Positions 24,825 through 33,468 of a stretch of 64,000 nucleotides of DNA are shown in pieces. The translations under genes and the position numbers were made by a program. Source of the stretch: an uncultured bacterium (GTDB lineage: Bacteria; Verrucomicrobiota; Kiritimatiellia; CAIVKH01); assembly GCA_903906425.1 (NCBI GenBank), contig CAIVKH010000001.1, positions 1 through 64,000 on the forward strand, written 5' to 3'. Numbering within the stretch: the stretch's first letter is position 1; every line of letters starts with the position of its first letter. The notes beneath the pieces were generated by a model. It had not been told where the DNA came from. It saw nothing but the letters and a program-made list of their open reading frames with translations, and ran no database searches.

Positions 24825-26366
24825 ATGGTGGTGAAGTTCCATTGTCCGCATTGCGAGGGTGCTCTTGAGTCGGAAGCGAATGTCTCCGGCTACGAAACCG
24901 ACTGCCCGCATTGCGGCAAGACCATCCGTACGCCGGGCACGGGAATTTATCCGGGGCTCGTGATTGATGACATGCGCGTCGAAAAGGCGATCGGGCACGG
25001 CTCGATGGGCGAAGTCTTCCTCGCCACGCAGACGCTGCTGGACCGCAAGGTTGCGTTGAAGGTTTTGAACTCGTCGCTCACGACCAGCGAGGCGGCGGTC
25101 GAACGGTTCATGAAGGAAGTGCGGCTGCTGGCGCGGCTGCATCACCCGAACATTGTCGCCGCATATTCCGCCGGCGAAACGATGGGCGTCTATTACCTGG
25201 CCATGTCGTATGTCAAAGGCGAAACGATGGCCGCGCGGTTGCAGCGGAAGGGCCGGCTGCCGGAGGAAGACGCGCTGGCCGTCGCGATCTGCGTGGCGCG
25301 CGCGCTCAACTACGCGTGGGAGCGCCACCACCTGCTGCACCGCGACATCAAGCCCGGCAACATCATGGTTGACCAGGACGGCGACATCAAACTCATGGAC
25401 ATGGGCCTGTCGAAAAGTCTGCTCGACGAGGGCGACGGAACGCAGGCCGGCATGGTGCTGGGCACGCCGCACTACATGAGCCCCGAACAAGCCGACTGCC
25501 GCCAGGACATCGACTGCCGCGCCGACATCTACGGCCTCGGCGCGACGCTTTACCACATGGTCACCGGCTCGCCGCCGTACCCCGGCTCGAACGTGCCGGA
25601 GATTCTCCAGTCGCAGCTCAACGCGCCGCTCACGCCCGTGCGCGAACGCAACCCGCAGGTGACGAAATCCACCGCCGCGCTCATCGAAAAAATGATGGAG
25701 AAGGACCGCACGAAACGCCACGTCGACTGGAACGATCTCATCGCCGACATCTCGCGGATCCTCATCAATGATTTCCCGTCTTCCGAGAGCGTGGATGTCG
25801 AAGGCGCGCGCGCGCAAGCCACCCCGCCCCAACGGCGGCGCGCTCTGTTGACCATCCTGCTGCTGGTCCTGCTTGGCCTTGGCGGCCTCGACTACTGGCT
25901 GATGAAGAACCCCGGCGAGACCGAACGCCTGAAGCAGATCATCGCGCGCGAATGGAAGCATTACAGCTCCGGCGCGGTCCGCGAACACAAACCGCCGCAC
26001 GTTCCCGCGACCAACGCGCACCCGGCCGACGCGTCCGCGCCTGCGCCGGCCGCGCCCGCCGCCGCGCCCCGCGGCCCGCTGCTCGAACTTGTCGCGAAGC
26101 GGCTTGAACACGCACGCAAAAACGGGGAGCTGGCGCCGCCGCTCCAGCGCATGCCCGCGGCCAAGGTCCAGGCGATCATTGATGCGATGCGGGAGCTCGA
26201 CAAGAAAACCGAGCCGCTGATCCACGACAGAAAACTCGTCGAGGCTGCAAAGCTGTACGAAGACTACAGCGGTGACTATGCGCAGGATACGCTCGTGGCC
26301 CGCCGCGCCGCCGCGCACATGCTGCTCGACGAAGCCATCCACGTCACCAACGCCCCGCCCCGCTAA
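24825..26366 (+). CDS. Membrane Ser/Thr protein kinase with N-terminal zinc ribbon
   Basis: Residues 1-33 contain two CPHC knuckles forming a zinc ribbon. The kinase domain (about 45-310) has the glycine loop IGHGSMGEVF, lysine VALKVL, catalytic loop HRDIKPGNIM and GTPHYMSPEQAD. The magnesium motif reads DMG rather than DFG. A single transmembrane helix follows RRR (LLTILLLVLLGLGGLDYWLM, about residue 345), then an Ala/Pro-rich linker and a helical extracytoplasmic domain. It should be a Hanks-type sensor kinase. This architecture is common in Planctomycetota and Verrucomicrobiota. Confidence 0.92.
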   Translation: MVVKFHCPHCEGALESEANVSGYETDCPHCGKTIRTPGTGIYPGLVIDDMRVEKAIGHGSMGEVFLATQTLLDRKVALKVLNSSLTTSEAAVERFMKEVRLLARLHHPNIVAAYSAGETMGVYYLAMSYVKGETMAARLQRKGRLPEEDALAVAICVARALNYAWERHHLLHRDIKPGNIMVDQDGDIKLMDMGLSKSLLDEGDGTQAGMVLGTPHYMSPEQADCRQDIDCRADIYGLGATLYHMVTGSPPYPGSNVPEILQSQLNAPLTPVRERNPQVTKSTAALIEKMMEKDRTKRHVDWNDLIADISRILINDFPSSESVDVEGARAQATPPQRRRALLTILLLVLLGLGGLDYWLMKNPGETERLKQIIAREWKHYSSGAVREHKPPHVPATNAHPADASAPAPAAPAAAPRGPLLELVAKRLEHARKNGELAPPLQRMPAAKVQAIIDAMRELDKKTEPLIHDRKLVEAAKLYEDYSGDYAQDTLVARRAAAHMLLDEAIHVTNAPPR

Positions 26367-26411
26367 CGCCGCCGCCCGTAATTTCAAAGCCCGGGCGGCC
26401 ACGAAGGAAAT

Positions 26412-26458
26412 TTCCAATCATTGGAAGTTTTCGCGGCCGGAACTTCCAATCATTGGAA
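26412..26458. repeat. Paired 15-bp palindrome, locus 9
   Basis: Perfect copies at 26412-26426 and 26444-26458 (both C), 32 bp apart, between the convergent kinase and TPR lipoprotein genes. Confidence 0.95.
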
Positions 26459-26475
26459 CTTGCGAAACGGAACTT

Positions 26476-28518
26476 CTACTGCGCCTGCAGCCACTGCTTC
26501 ACGCCGGGGGCGGAGCGGCTGGCCGGGGCCAGCTCGAGGAATTTTTTGTAGGCCGCCTTCGCCTGCGGAAGTGTCGCGGCGCTGCGGGCGTAAATCTGGC
26601 CGAGCGCGAGATAGGCGTTGGCGTAGCCGGGATTTCGCTGCGTCAGATCGGTCAGCAGTTTTTCAGCGGCACGAAAATCATGCGATTCGAGATAGAGCAC
26701 GGCGAGGTTGTAGCGCGCCTCGGTGTAGTCGGGCTTGAGCTGGAGCGCGCGCAGGTAGGCGTCCTTCGCCTTCGCGGTGTCGCCGCGGAGGCTGTAGCCG
26801 GCGCCGAGATTGAACCAGGCGGTGTCGAGCGTCGGATCGTTGCGCACGGCCTGCTCGAAATAATACAGCGCGTTGTTCCAGTCGCCGCGCTGCTGGTAAT
26901 CGGCGGCCCGGCTGAACGCCTGCCGGCCGGCCGAGGGATTGCTCTCGCCGGTCGTGGGCCGCGATGCGGCGGCGACGTCGGGGTTGACTTCGTCGGGCGT
27001 GAGTTTCGATGGCAGCGTCTGCGGCGGCGCGCGATCGGGTTGTTGCGATGGCGCCGCGGGCGCCGCGTGCTGCACGGCTGCGGCAATTGCGGCTGCCGTA
27101 ACACCGCCTTCGCGCGACGGCGCGGCTGCCGCTGCGGAATTTGCCGCCGGCGAATGGCGGGCCGCGGTGATGAGGCGCATGCGCTCGCGGGCGAGCGACG
27201 CGCGGGAATCTGCGGGAAAAAGTTTCACGAAATCGGAATAGGTCTTCACCGCGTTGGCGGGCATCTCAATGCTTTTGTCGTAGAGCTGCGCGAGCAGCCA
27301 CAGCGCGTCGGCGCTCGACGGATCGGTCTGGACGGCCTGTTTGAAGCCGACCAGCGCGGTGTCGAATTCGCGCGTCGCGCAGGCTGCGCGGCCGAGGCCG
27401 AGGAAGGCGGGGCCGTAGGAATCGTTGAGCGTGAGCGCGGCCTTGAACGCGCGCAGCGCGGCGTCGTTCTGGCCCTGCGCGAGCTGAAAATTCCCAAGCT
27501 CGGTGTGGGCGCGGGCGGAATCCACGCACAGCTGCACGCCCAGCCGCAGCGATTTTTCCTGCGCGGTCTTGTCGCCGCGCGCGGCGGCCTGCTGCGCGGC
27601 CTGCAGGCAGAAGTTCAGCGCGTCTTCATTGCGCCCGTGGTCGGCGGCGTCGCGCGCCCTGGCCAGCAGGTCGGTGCCGCCGGAAAAAGTTGGAGGCTGG
27701 TCCGGCAGCGAAACGGGCGGAATTTTCACGGGCGGCAATTGCGCTGCGGCCGGCTCGCGATTTGTTTGCGCCGCGGCGGCGGCTCCGCCGAAGGCGGCGA
27801 GCCAGCGCCGCGCATAGCCGGCCTGCGGGCCGGAATTCGTGACGGCCAGAAATTTTCCAAAACACGCGCGGGCCTGCGCGGGATCGTTGAGGCGCGTCTG
27901 GTAGATCACGGCAAGATCGAAAAGCGCGGGCGCATATTTCTCATCGTGCCGCAGCGCGGACTGGATCGTCGCGACGGCGGTCTCGGGCTTGTCGGTGTCC
28001 AGTTCGATGAGGCCGATGGCGGTGAGGATGCGCGGCGAGGCGGGTGCGCGGCTGCGTGCGGCATAGAGGCAGCGGCGCGCCTCGGGCCACTGCTGCTTCT
28101 TCGCGTAGATCGCGCCCATGTATTCGAGCGGCCGCGGATCTTTTTCGTCCATCAGCGCGGTGTCCTTGAGGAGTTGGAGCGCGCGTGGCATGTCGCCGGA
28201 CTCGGCGCAGAGTACGCCGAGGTTGTAGGTTGGCTCCGGCGCGATGGGGCTGAGGCGGCGCGCGCTTTCGAAGGCTTCCATCGCCTCCTGCGTGCGGCCG
28301 AGCCTCCAGTTGGCGATGCCGAGATAGTTGTAGCCTTCGAGGTTCTGCTCGCTGCCGGGCCGCGCGGCGATGGATTTTTCGATCTGCGTGCAGGCGGCGT
28401 TGAAATTGCCGCGCTCGATTTCGCGCAGTCCGCGCTGCAGTTCGCGCTGGCCCGGCGGCTCGTCGCAGCCTGCGGCCAGCAGCAACGCGAGCGCCGTGAT
28501 GAAAAGTTTCTGTCGCAT
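26476..28518 (-). CDS. TPR-repeat lipoprotein
   Basis: The 680-residue protein has a lipoprotein signal (FITALALLLAAGC) and two blocks of TPRs. The first is about residues 20-230 (for example EGYNYLGIANWRLGRTQEAMEAFESARRLSP), and the second lies at the C-terminus (AWFNLGAGYSLRGDTAKAKDAYLRALQLKP). They are separated by an Ala/Pro-rich linker near residues 470-540. It probably scaffolds envelope proteins. I chose the ATG at 28518 so that the lipobox is correctly placed; the track start is 21 bases upstream. It faces the PilZ gene at 28686 divergently. Confidence 0.85.
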   Translation of the reverse strand: MRQKLFITALALLLAAGCDEPPGQRELQRGLREIERGNFNAACTQIEKSIAARPGSEQNLEGYNYLGIANWRLGRTQEAMEAFESARRLSPIAPEPTYNLGVLCAESGDMPRALQLLKDTALMDEKDPRPLEYMGAIYAKKQQWPEARRCLYAARSRAPASPRILTAIGLIELDTDKPETAVATIQSALRHDEKYAPALFDLAVIYQTRLNDPAQARACFGKFLAVTNSGPQAGYARRWLAAFGGAAAAAQTNREPAAAQLPPVKIPPVSLPDQPPTFSGGTDLLARARDAADHGRNEDALNFCLQAAQQAAARGDKTAQEKSLRLGVQLCVDSARAHTELGNFQLAQGQNDAALRAFKAALTLNDSYGPAFLGLGRAACATREFDTALVGFKQAVQTDPSSADALWLLAQLYDKSIEMPANAVKTYSDFVKLFPADSRASLARERMRLITAARHSPAANSAAAAAPSREGGVTAAAIAAAVQHAAPAAPSQQPDRAPPQTLPSKLTPDEVNPDVAAASRPTTGESNPSAGRQAFSRAADYQQRGDWNNALYYFEQAVRNDPTLDTAWFNLGAGYSLRGDTAKAKDAYLRALQLKPDYTEARYNLAVLYLESHDFRAAEKLLTDLTQRNPGYANAYLALGQIYARSAATLPQAKAAYKKFLELAPASRSAPGVKQWLQAQ

Positions 28519-28685
28519 TGGTTGAATTCCAAAAATCAAATTCGCGTGACTCTACCGGCGCTTCACCGCCGCCGCAAGCACCGGACGTGCGGAGTGAACG
28601 TGCCGGCGGATGCGGCGTCAGCCGGCTTGACGGGAATGCCGGGGCGGGCTTTATTCCCCGCGAGCACGCGGAAGGGAAGCGTTTC

Positions 28686-29057
28686 ATGATCCAGGCAGAC
28701 AAAAGGGATTCGCAGCGAGTTTATGAGCGGGTGGCCGTCACGATCAGCGTGATTCCCGATGAGCGTTTCAAGATGAACCGCGGCCCCGTGCGCGAGGTGA
28801 CCAGCGAGATTTCCGAAAAGGGGCTGCGATTTTATGACGAGCAGGGCCTGCCGGAGGGCGCGATGGTGGAAATCTTCATCGAGCCGCCCGACGCGGTCTC
28901 GCCGATCACCCACTATGGCCGCGTGCGCTGGGTGACGCCGGCGGCCGACCGGCCCGGCTTCGACATGGGCGTGGAGCTTCTGGATGCCTCGCCGGAGGAC
29001 CGCGGCGCATGGCTCGCCTACGTCCGCAGGCGGATAAACAGCGCCGCCGCGCCGTGA
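28686..29057 (+). CDS. PilZ domain protein
   Basis: The 123-residue product carries QRVYERVAVTISVIP (RxxxR-like motif) and EISEKGLRFYDE, equivalent to the D/NxSxxG motif, with YGRVRWVTPA and GFDMGVELLD typical of PilZ domains. It is likely a cyclic di-GMP effector. The ATG at 28686 follows a GGAAGGGAA ribosome site, so the longer ORF start is not needed. This is the second PilZ gene within 5 kb. Confidence 0.8.
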   Translation: MIQADKRDSQRVYERVAVTISVIPDERFKMNRGPVREVTSEISEKGLRFYDEQGLPEGAMVEIFIEPPDAVSPITHYGRVRWVTPAADRPGFDMGVELLDASPEDRGAWLAYVRRRINSAAAP

Positions 29058-29124
29058 CGCAAATTTGGTGACAGCACCCGCGTCTCGCGTAAGCTGGCGC
29101 GCAATTTTTTTGGAGAACAATCAG

Positions 29125-29448
29125 ATGAGCAAATCCGCACAATTCGACAATGTCAGCGTGGTGGCCAAGGCGAACGTGTATTTCGACGGCAAGGTCGTCA
29201 GCCACACGGTTCTTCTCGCCGGCGGCGTGAAGAAGACCCTCGGCCTGATTTATCCCGGCACGTTCACGTTCAACACGGGCGCGCCGGAAAAGATGGAGAT
29301 CATCGCCGGCGCGTGCCGCGTGAAGCAGGCGGGCGAAGCCGCGTGGAAGGATTACGCCGCCGGCACCGCGTTCGACGTGCCCGGAAATTCGAAGTTCGAC
29401 ATCGCAGTGGATTCGGGCATCGCCGAGTACATCTGCTCGTTCGGCTGA
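29125..29448 (+). CDS. ppnP: Pyrimidine/purine nucleoside phosphorylase PpnP
   Basis: The 107-residue cupin-like protein matches the PpnP (YaiE, DUF1255) pattern: NVYFDGKVVSHTVLL, LGLIYPGTFTFNTGAPEKMEIIAGACRV, AAGTAFDVPGNSKFDIAV and a terminal YICSFG. It should split nucleosides with phosphate to the base and ribose 1-phosphate. The ATG at 29125 follows TGGAGAA. A hairpin terminator lies 32 bases after the stop. Confidence 0.92.
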   Translation: MSKSAQFDNVSVVAKANVYFDGKVVSHTVLLAGGVKKTLGLIYPGTFTFNTGAPEKMEIIAGACRVKQAGEAAWKDYAAGTAFDVPGNSKFDIAVDSGIAEYICSFG

Positions 29449-29479
29449 GCCGCTCGACGGCGGCCGGTGCTCCAAATCG

Positions 29480-29508
29480 AAAAGGCCTCCGTGTTGCGGA
29501 GGCCTTTT
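29480..29508 (+). terminator. Intrinsic terminator after ppnP
   Basis: An 11-bp stem AAAAGGCCTCC / GGAGGCCTTTT with a 7-nt loop ends in a short T run. It lies just past ppnP; the symmetrical A and T flanks could also serve the leftward transcript. Confidence 0.85.
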
Positions 29509-29526
29509 AGATCTGGAGTCGCTCTT

Positions 29527-29573
29527 TTCCAATCATTGGAAATCACGGCGGCGCAATTTTCCAATGATTGGAA
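29527..29573. repeat. Paired 15-bp palindrome, locus 10
   Basis: Perfect copies at 29527-29541 (C) and 29559-29573 (G), 32 bp apart, between convergent ppnP and the DUF2723 gene. A separate true terminator (29480-29508) lies next to it, so the pair is not needed for termination here. Confidence 0.95.
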
Positions 29574-29596
29574 GTTCCGGTTCCGGCCGGCATCGG

Positions 29597-32500
29597 TCAG
29601 AACAGGGGCAGGCCGCCGGGGGCGTTGAGGGGGTTTCCGCCCTGGGCCGGCGGGACGAGCCGCTGGAATTCGGCGTTTCCGGCGAGCGGGCTGAAGGCGG
29701 AGGCGTCGCGGCGGATGATTTCGCGGACGGGTTCGCCGCCCTGCTGGATGGCGATGCGGAGTTCGCCAAGCGCGGGGCCGGGCTGCTGCATGGCGATGAG
29801 GCATTTTGCCAGGTCGACGCGGCGGGCGGAATCTGTGGGGGAGCGGAGGAGATATTTTTGGAGCATGGCGGCGACGCGGTCGGCGCGCTTCATTTCGCCA
29901 TACATCTGGGCGATCTGGAGGATGACCTGCGGGGGCAGGCCCTGCTGGCCGACGATGCTGTCGGCGAGGCCGTCCATGCGGGGGGCCATGTTCATGCTGC
30001 GATAAATGCCGAGCAGTTCCAGCGCGAGGTTGAGGTCGCCGCCCTTGGAGAGGGTGACTTCGAGGACGTCGCGGCGCGCGTTGGCCTTTTCCAGGTTTTT
30101 GATCTGGTCGAGGAAGGAGGAGACCTTGGTGTTCTCCGTGTCCTGGGAGAGGAAGTTCTCGATGATCTTGCGCGCGTCGGTGAAGCGGAGCTGCTGCATG
30201 TAGGCGTCGGCGAGGCGGAAGTTGGCCTCGGGGCTGAGGGGATAGAGTTCGATGGATTGCTTGAAGGCGTATTCGGCCTCGCTGAACATGTGGCGGGCGA
30301 TGTAGATGCCGGCGATGGCGCTGCGCAGCTTGCTGAAGGTTTTGCGCGCGACGACGTCGGTGAAAAATTCGGGCCGGCCGCCGATGCGCCACGTTATCAT
30401 TTTCCCGGCTGCGGTCTTCGCCGGGGCGTTGGTCGCCTCGACATTTTGCCCGGCCGTTTCGGCCACATCGAGCGGCTCGACTTCGATCTGGTCGGAAAGT
30501 TTGAGCGCCTTGCGGACATCCGTGGCGGTCTTGATCGTGTCGGGCATGTTGGTCTTCGTGCCGATGAGATATTGGGTGTACCAGTCCCAGAAGGCGCGGT
30601 CGTTTTTGACGGTTTCCGGCGAGAGCTGCGGAACCTGCTCGGTGTTGAGCTTCATGATCAGGCCGTGCGGCTCGAGGTAGGGATACATCCATGGGATGAC
30701 GTAGCTTTCCTCGACGTAGAAGGCGTTGGTGCGCTTGTTGTGCTTGAAGATCATGTCGCACAGGATGCCGTTGATCATCATGACGCCGCCGACGCCCTGC
30801 ACCTGCACGCGGCCGCCTTCGAAGCTGACATCGGCGCCGGCCTGCACCTTGCCGGACTGCACGTCCTGCACGTATTGCTGGAAGGCCAGATTGCTGTCCT
30901 GCTGCGACGGGATGTAGATGAGGTCGCCGTAAAGGTCGCGCATGACGTTCATGTAGGTGTTGTCGGCCAGCGCGTTTTGAGTGATCAGATACACGTCGGA
31001 GCGGAAGTGGCCGCAGTAGATCATCCAGGTCGGCACGAAACGGCCCGGATCGGTTCCACCGAAGAAGATCGCATTTTGTTCCATCGGCGGCGGGTAGTTC
31101 GGATTCGGGAAAAGTTTTACCTGCTCTTCGGGAATGTCCTTGAGGATTTCCGGCGCGCCGCCCATCTCCCATGCGCCGAACTGCCAGCCGAAGTCGTGCT
31201 TGTTCATCTGCGCGCCACCGTCAATGCGGATCTGTTCGGGATCGCAATAGTTCTGATAGATGAGCACGCCCGGCATCCCGAGGCTGGCCAGCGTGAAGGC
31301 GTAGGTGACGAATTTGCGCCCGCCGAGGATGACGTCCAGATGGGTGAGAAGGAAGATCACGCCGAAGCCGAGCCACAGCGAATAGATCGCGTGCGACTGG
31401 ATGAATTGCACGCGGCCGATGAACAGCGTCTGGATGTCCATTTCAAGATTCTGGAACGTGATGAAAATCACGCTCAGCGACAGGAACGCCGCGACAGTCA
31501 TCAGCAAAACGCGCTGCAGGTTCGACTCGATTTCACAGCGCAGTTCAACGGCGGATTTACTCAACGAAAAAATTGCGGCGACGGCCGCCGGCGGGCCGAA
31601 GATGAAAAAAAGAATGATGAGCCGGTATTTCCACTCCATGCTTTCCTTGCCCAGATGCAGCATCCATTGCAGGTCCGCATAGAGCAGGCCAAGGCCGGTA
31701 AGCCCGATGATGGCCCAGGCGATGAGCATCGTCCAGAAGCCGGATTCCTCTTTTTCTTCCCACAGCCGCCTGAAATAGTTCACGGCTGTGATCATCAGGC
31801 CGAAGAACGCCAGCGGGAAAATCATCATGCCGAGCAGGCGATAAAGTTCGCCGATTTTGCCCAGGTTGACGCCCTTGATTTCGGCCACGCTGTCAATCAC
31901 GCCCAGCACGACCGTCAGTGCGGCGAGCGCCACGGCGACATAGATGGCCTTGATGCGGCGGCCGCCCCAGTTGAAGCTCCACGTGCAGAACGGCAGCGCG
32001 CCGAGCACGGCAATCGGCATCGTGAACTGGCCGCGAAGGTCGCGCAGATAGGCCTCGACCTGCTGGAGAAAGTGCGAGCCGAAAATGTCGGCCACGTTGA
32101 TCGCCTCGTACTGGCCGCGTGTGATCGCGTGCATGAAACCTTCCCACGTGCGCGGATAGCCCCAGTTGATCGGTGGGTTTTGTTCTGAAGCGAAGCTCAT
32201 GAAAAAGTTGAACGACAGCCCCGCCATCGCCGCCCAAAGAGCAAATGTAACCTCGCGGCCACGCTTCAAACCGGCTCGCCACGCGATCGCTGGCACGGCC
32301 AGAAGGGTGAATGTTTCGACCCAGAATCCGATGTGCTGTGAAACAGGAAACGGCCCGGCGACCCACTTCCACGAATCCGCGTGCGCCGCCCCGGCGAGGA
32401 CGTTCATGATCACCACCGCGATGATGCCGAGACCCGCCACCGCGTAGGTGGCGAACAATTCCAGATCGCGCACGAGAAGGCCGACGGCCAGCGCTGGGCC

Positions 32501-33262
32501 GAGGAACAGCAGCGTCTGATGGTTCGTGAGGCCGAGGCCGAAGACGTACCACATCAGGATCATCGTCCCCATTTCCTTCGGCCGGCTCATCCAGCGGTAC
32601 AAAAGCACGAGGCACGCGATCTGGAACGCCGCGTTCAGCGCGTACACTTCCACGATGGTGGACTGCGACCAGAGCACCGGGCTGAACGCCAGCAGCAACC
32701 CGCTGACCACGCCGCCGGTCAGGCAGATGAGCGATTCCTGTTTCTCGCCGAGCACCTCGGTCGCTTTTTTCAGCCCGCGCAGCATGTCCAGACCCGAGCG
32801 GCTCACCAGCATCGCCTGCATTCCGCACGCCAGCGCGCCGAAGAAATTCGAGCACAGGCCGACGGACCACGCCGGGTTCGGATGCCAGTCGCCCTTGTAC
32901 TGCCCGAACAGAAGCTTGATCGACTTCCACACGATCAGCTCGTTCGAATCTGGCGTGCCGAAATATTTCACCCAATGGAAAATCCAGTTGAAGAACCAGG
33001 TGAACAGCGTCCAGATCGGATAGCCCGGCGGATGCGGCACGCCCAGATAATCCGAACCGGTGCAAAGCTCGCCCGAATCCTCCAGCGTCACCGTCGGCGC
33101 ATTGGTGTGGAAATACACCGCGAACGTCGCGAGGAACGCGATCCAGAACGCCCACTTGTCCACGCGCCGGAAAAACGCCCCCGTCTCCTGATCGGAAACG
33201 GGCTCGGGAATGGGCGGGGCGACCGCCTCAAGCGATCGCGAAACAGACTCAGGTTTTGCCAT
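29597..33262 (-). CDS. Large DUF2723 membrane protein with C-terminal TPR region
   Basis: This 1221-residue protein opens with the DUF2723 signature: FAVYFHTNAPTVTLEDSGELCTGSDYLGVPHPPGYPIWTL appears near residue 60, with the acidic ED typical of GT-C type glycosyltransferases. More than ten membrane helices follow up to about residue 680. Then comes a soluble part with IFFGGTDPGRFVPTWMIY and, at the end, TPR-like helices. Family members are thought to be lipid-linked sugar transferases, perhaps protein O-glycosyltransferases; this is inference. I chose ATG at 33262; the track start is 39 bases upstream. Confidence 0.85.
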   Translation of the reverse strand: MAKPESVSRSLEAVAPPIPEPVSDQETGAFFRRVDKWAFWIAFLATFAVYFHTNAPTVTLEDSGELCTGSDYLGVPHPPGYPIWTLFTWFFNWIFHWVKYFGTPDSNELIVWKSIKLLFGQYKGDWHPNPAWSVGLCSNFFGALACGMQAMLVSRSGLDMLRGLKKATEVLGEKQESLICLTGGVVSGLLLAFSPVLWSQSTIVEVYALNAAFQIACLVLLYRWMSRPKEMGTMILMWYVFGLGLTNHQTLLFLGPALAVGLLVRDLELFATYAVAGLGIIAVVIMNVLAGAAHADSWKWVAGPFPVSQHIGFWVETFTLLAVPAIAWRAGLKRGREVTFALWAAMAGLSFNFFMSFASEQNPPINWGYPRTWEGFMHAITRGQYEAINVADIFGSHFLQQVEAYLRDLRGQFTMPIAVLGALPFCTWSFNWGGRRIKAIYVAVALAALTVVLGVIDSVAEIKGVNLGKIGELYRLLGMMIFPLAFFGLMITAVNYFRRLWEEKEESGFWTMLIAWAIIGLTGLGLLYADLQWMLHLGKESMEWKYRLIILFFIFGPPAAVAAIFSLSKSAVELRCEIESNLQRVLLMTVAAFLSLSVIFITFQNLEMDIQTLFIGRVQFIQSHAIYSLWLGFGVIFLLTHLDVILGGRKFVTYAFTLASLGMPGVLIYQNYCDPEQIRIDGGAQMNKHDFGWQFGAWEMGGAPEILKDIPEEQVKLFPNPNYPPPMEQNAIFFGGTDPGRFVPTWMIYCGHFRSDVYLITQNALADNTYMNVMRDLYGDLIYIPSQQDSNLAFQQYVQDVQSGKVQAGADVSFEGGRVQVQGVGGVMMINGILCDMIFKHNKRTNAFYVEESYVIPWMYPYLEPHGLIMKLNTEQVPQLSPETVKNDRAFWDWYTQYLIGTKTNMPDTIKTATDVRKALKLSDQIEVEPLDVAETAGQNVEATNAPAKTAAGKMITWRIGGRPEFFTDVVARKTFSKLRSAIAGIYIARHMFSEAEYAFKQSIELYPLSPEANFRLADAYMQQLRFTDARKIIENFLSQDTENTKVSSFLDQIKNLEKANARRDVLEVTLSKGGDLNLALELLGIYRSMNMAPRMDGLADSIVGQQGLPPQVILQIAQMYGEMKRADRVAAMLQKYLLRSPTDSARRVDLAKCLIAMQQPGPALGELRIAIQQGGEPVREIIRRDASAFSPLAGNAEFQRLVPPAQGGNPLNAPGGLPLF

Positions 33263-33389
33263 AAACGGATTTGCTCCAAGCCGCGCCACGTCGCGGCACA
33301 AAGGGCGGAAAGCTACGTTTTCGCCGCCCGCCGCGTCAAGCGCCGCCTGCCTATGACATCCGCCGCCCCCGTTCTGCTCAAAATCACAT

Positions 33390-33437
33390 TTTCAATCATT
33401 GGAAACTTTCGCCATCGAACTTCTCCAATGATTGGAA
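33390..33437. repeat. Paired 15-bp palindrome, locus 11
   Basis: Two imperfect copies, TTTCAATCATTGGAA (33390-33404) and CTCCAATGATTGGAA (33423-33437), start 33 bp apart between two tandem leftward genes. Confidence 0.88.
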
Positions 33438-33468
33438 CTCGCGCAGGCGGCCCGCGCGGACCGCTACG

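Noticed and set aside
26272-28689. 805-residue plus-strand ORF opposite the TPR lipoprotein
   Set aside because: Long antisense frame caused by high GC; Arg/Gly-rich, no domain, and it crosses the palindrome pair and the end of the kinase gene.
29564-32188. 874-residue plus-strand ORF opposite the DUF2723 gene
   Set aside because: Antisense shadow of a well-supported gene; no domains, and its start lies in the repeat.
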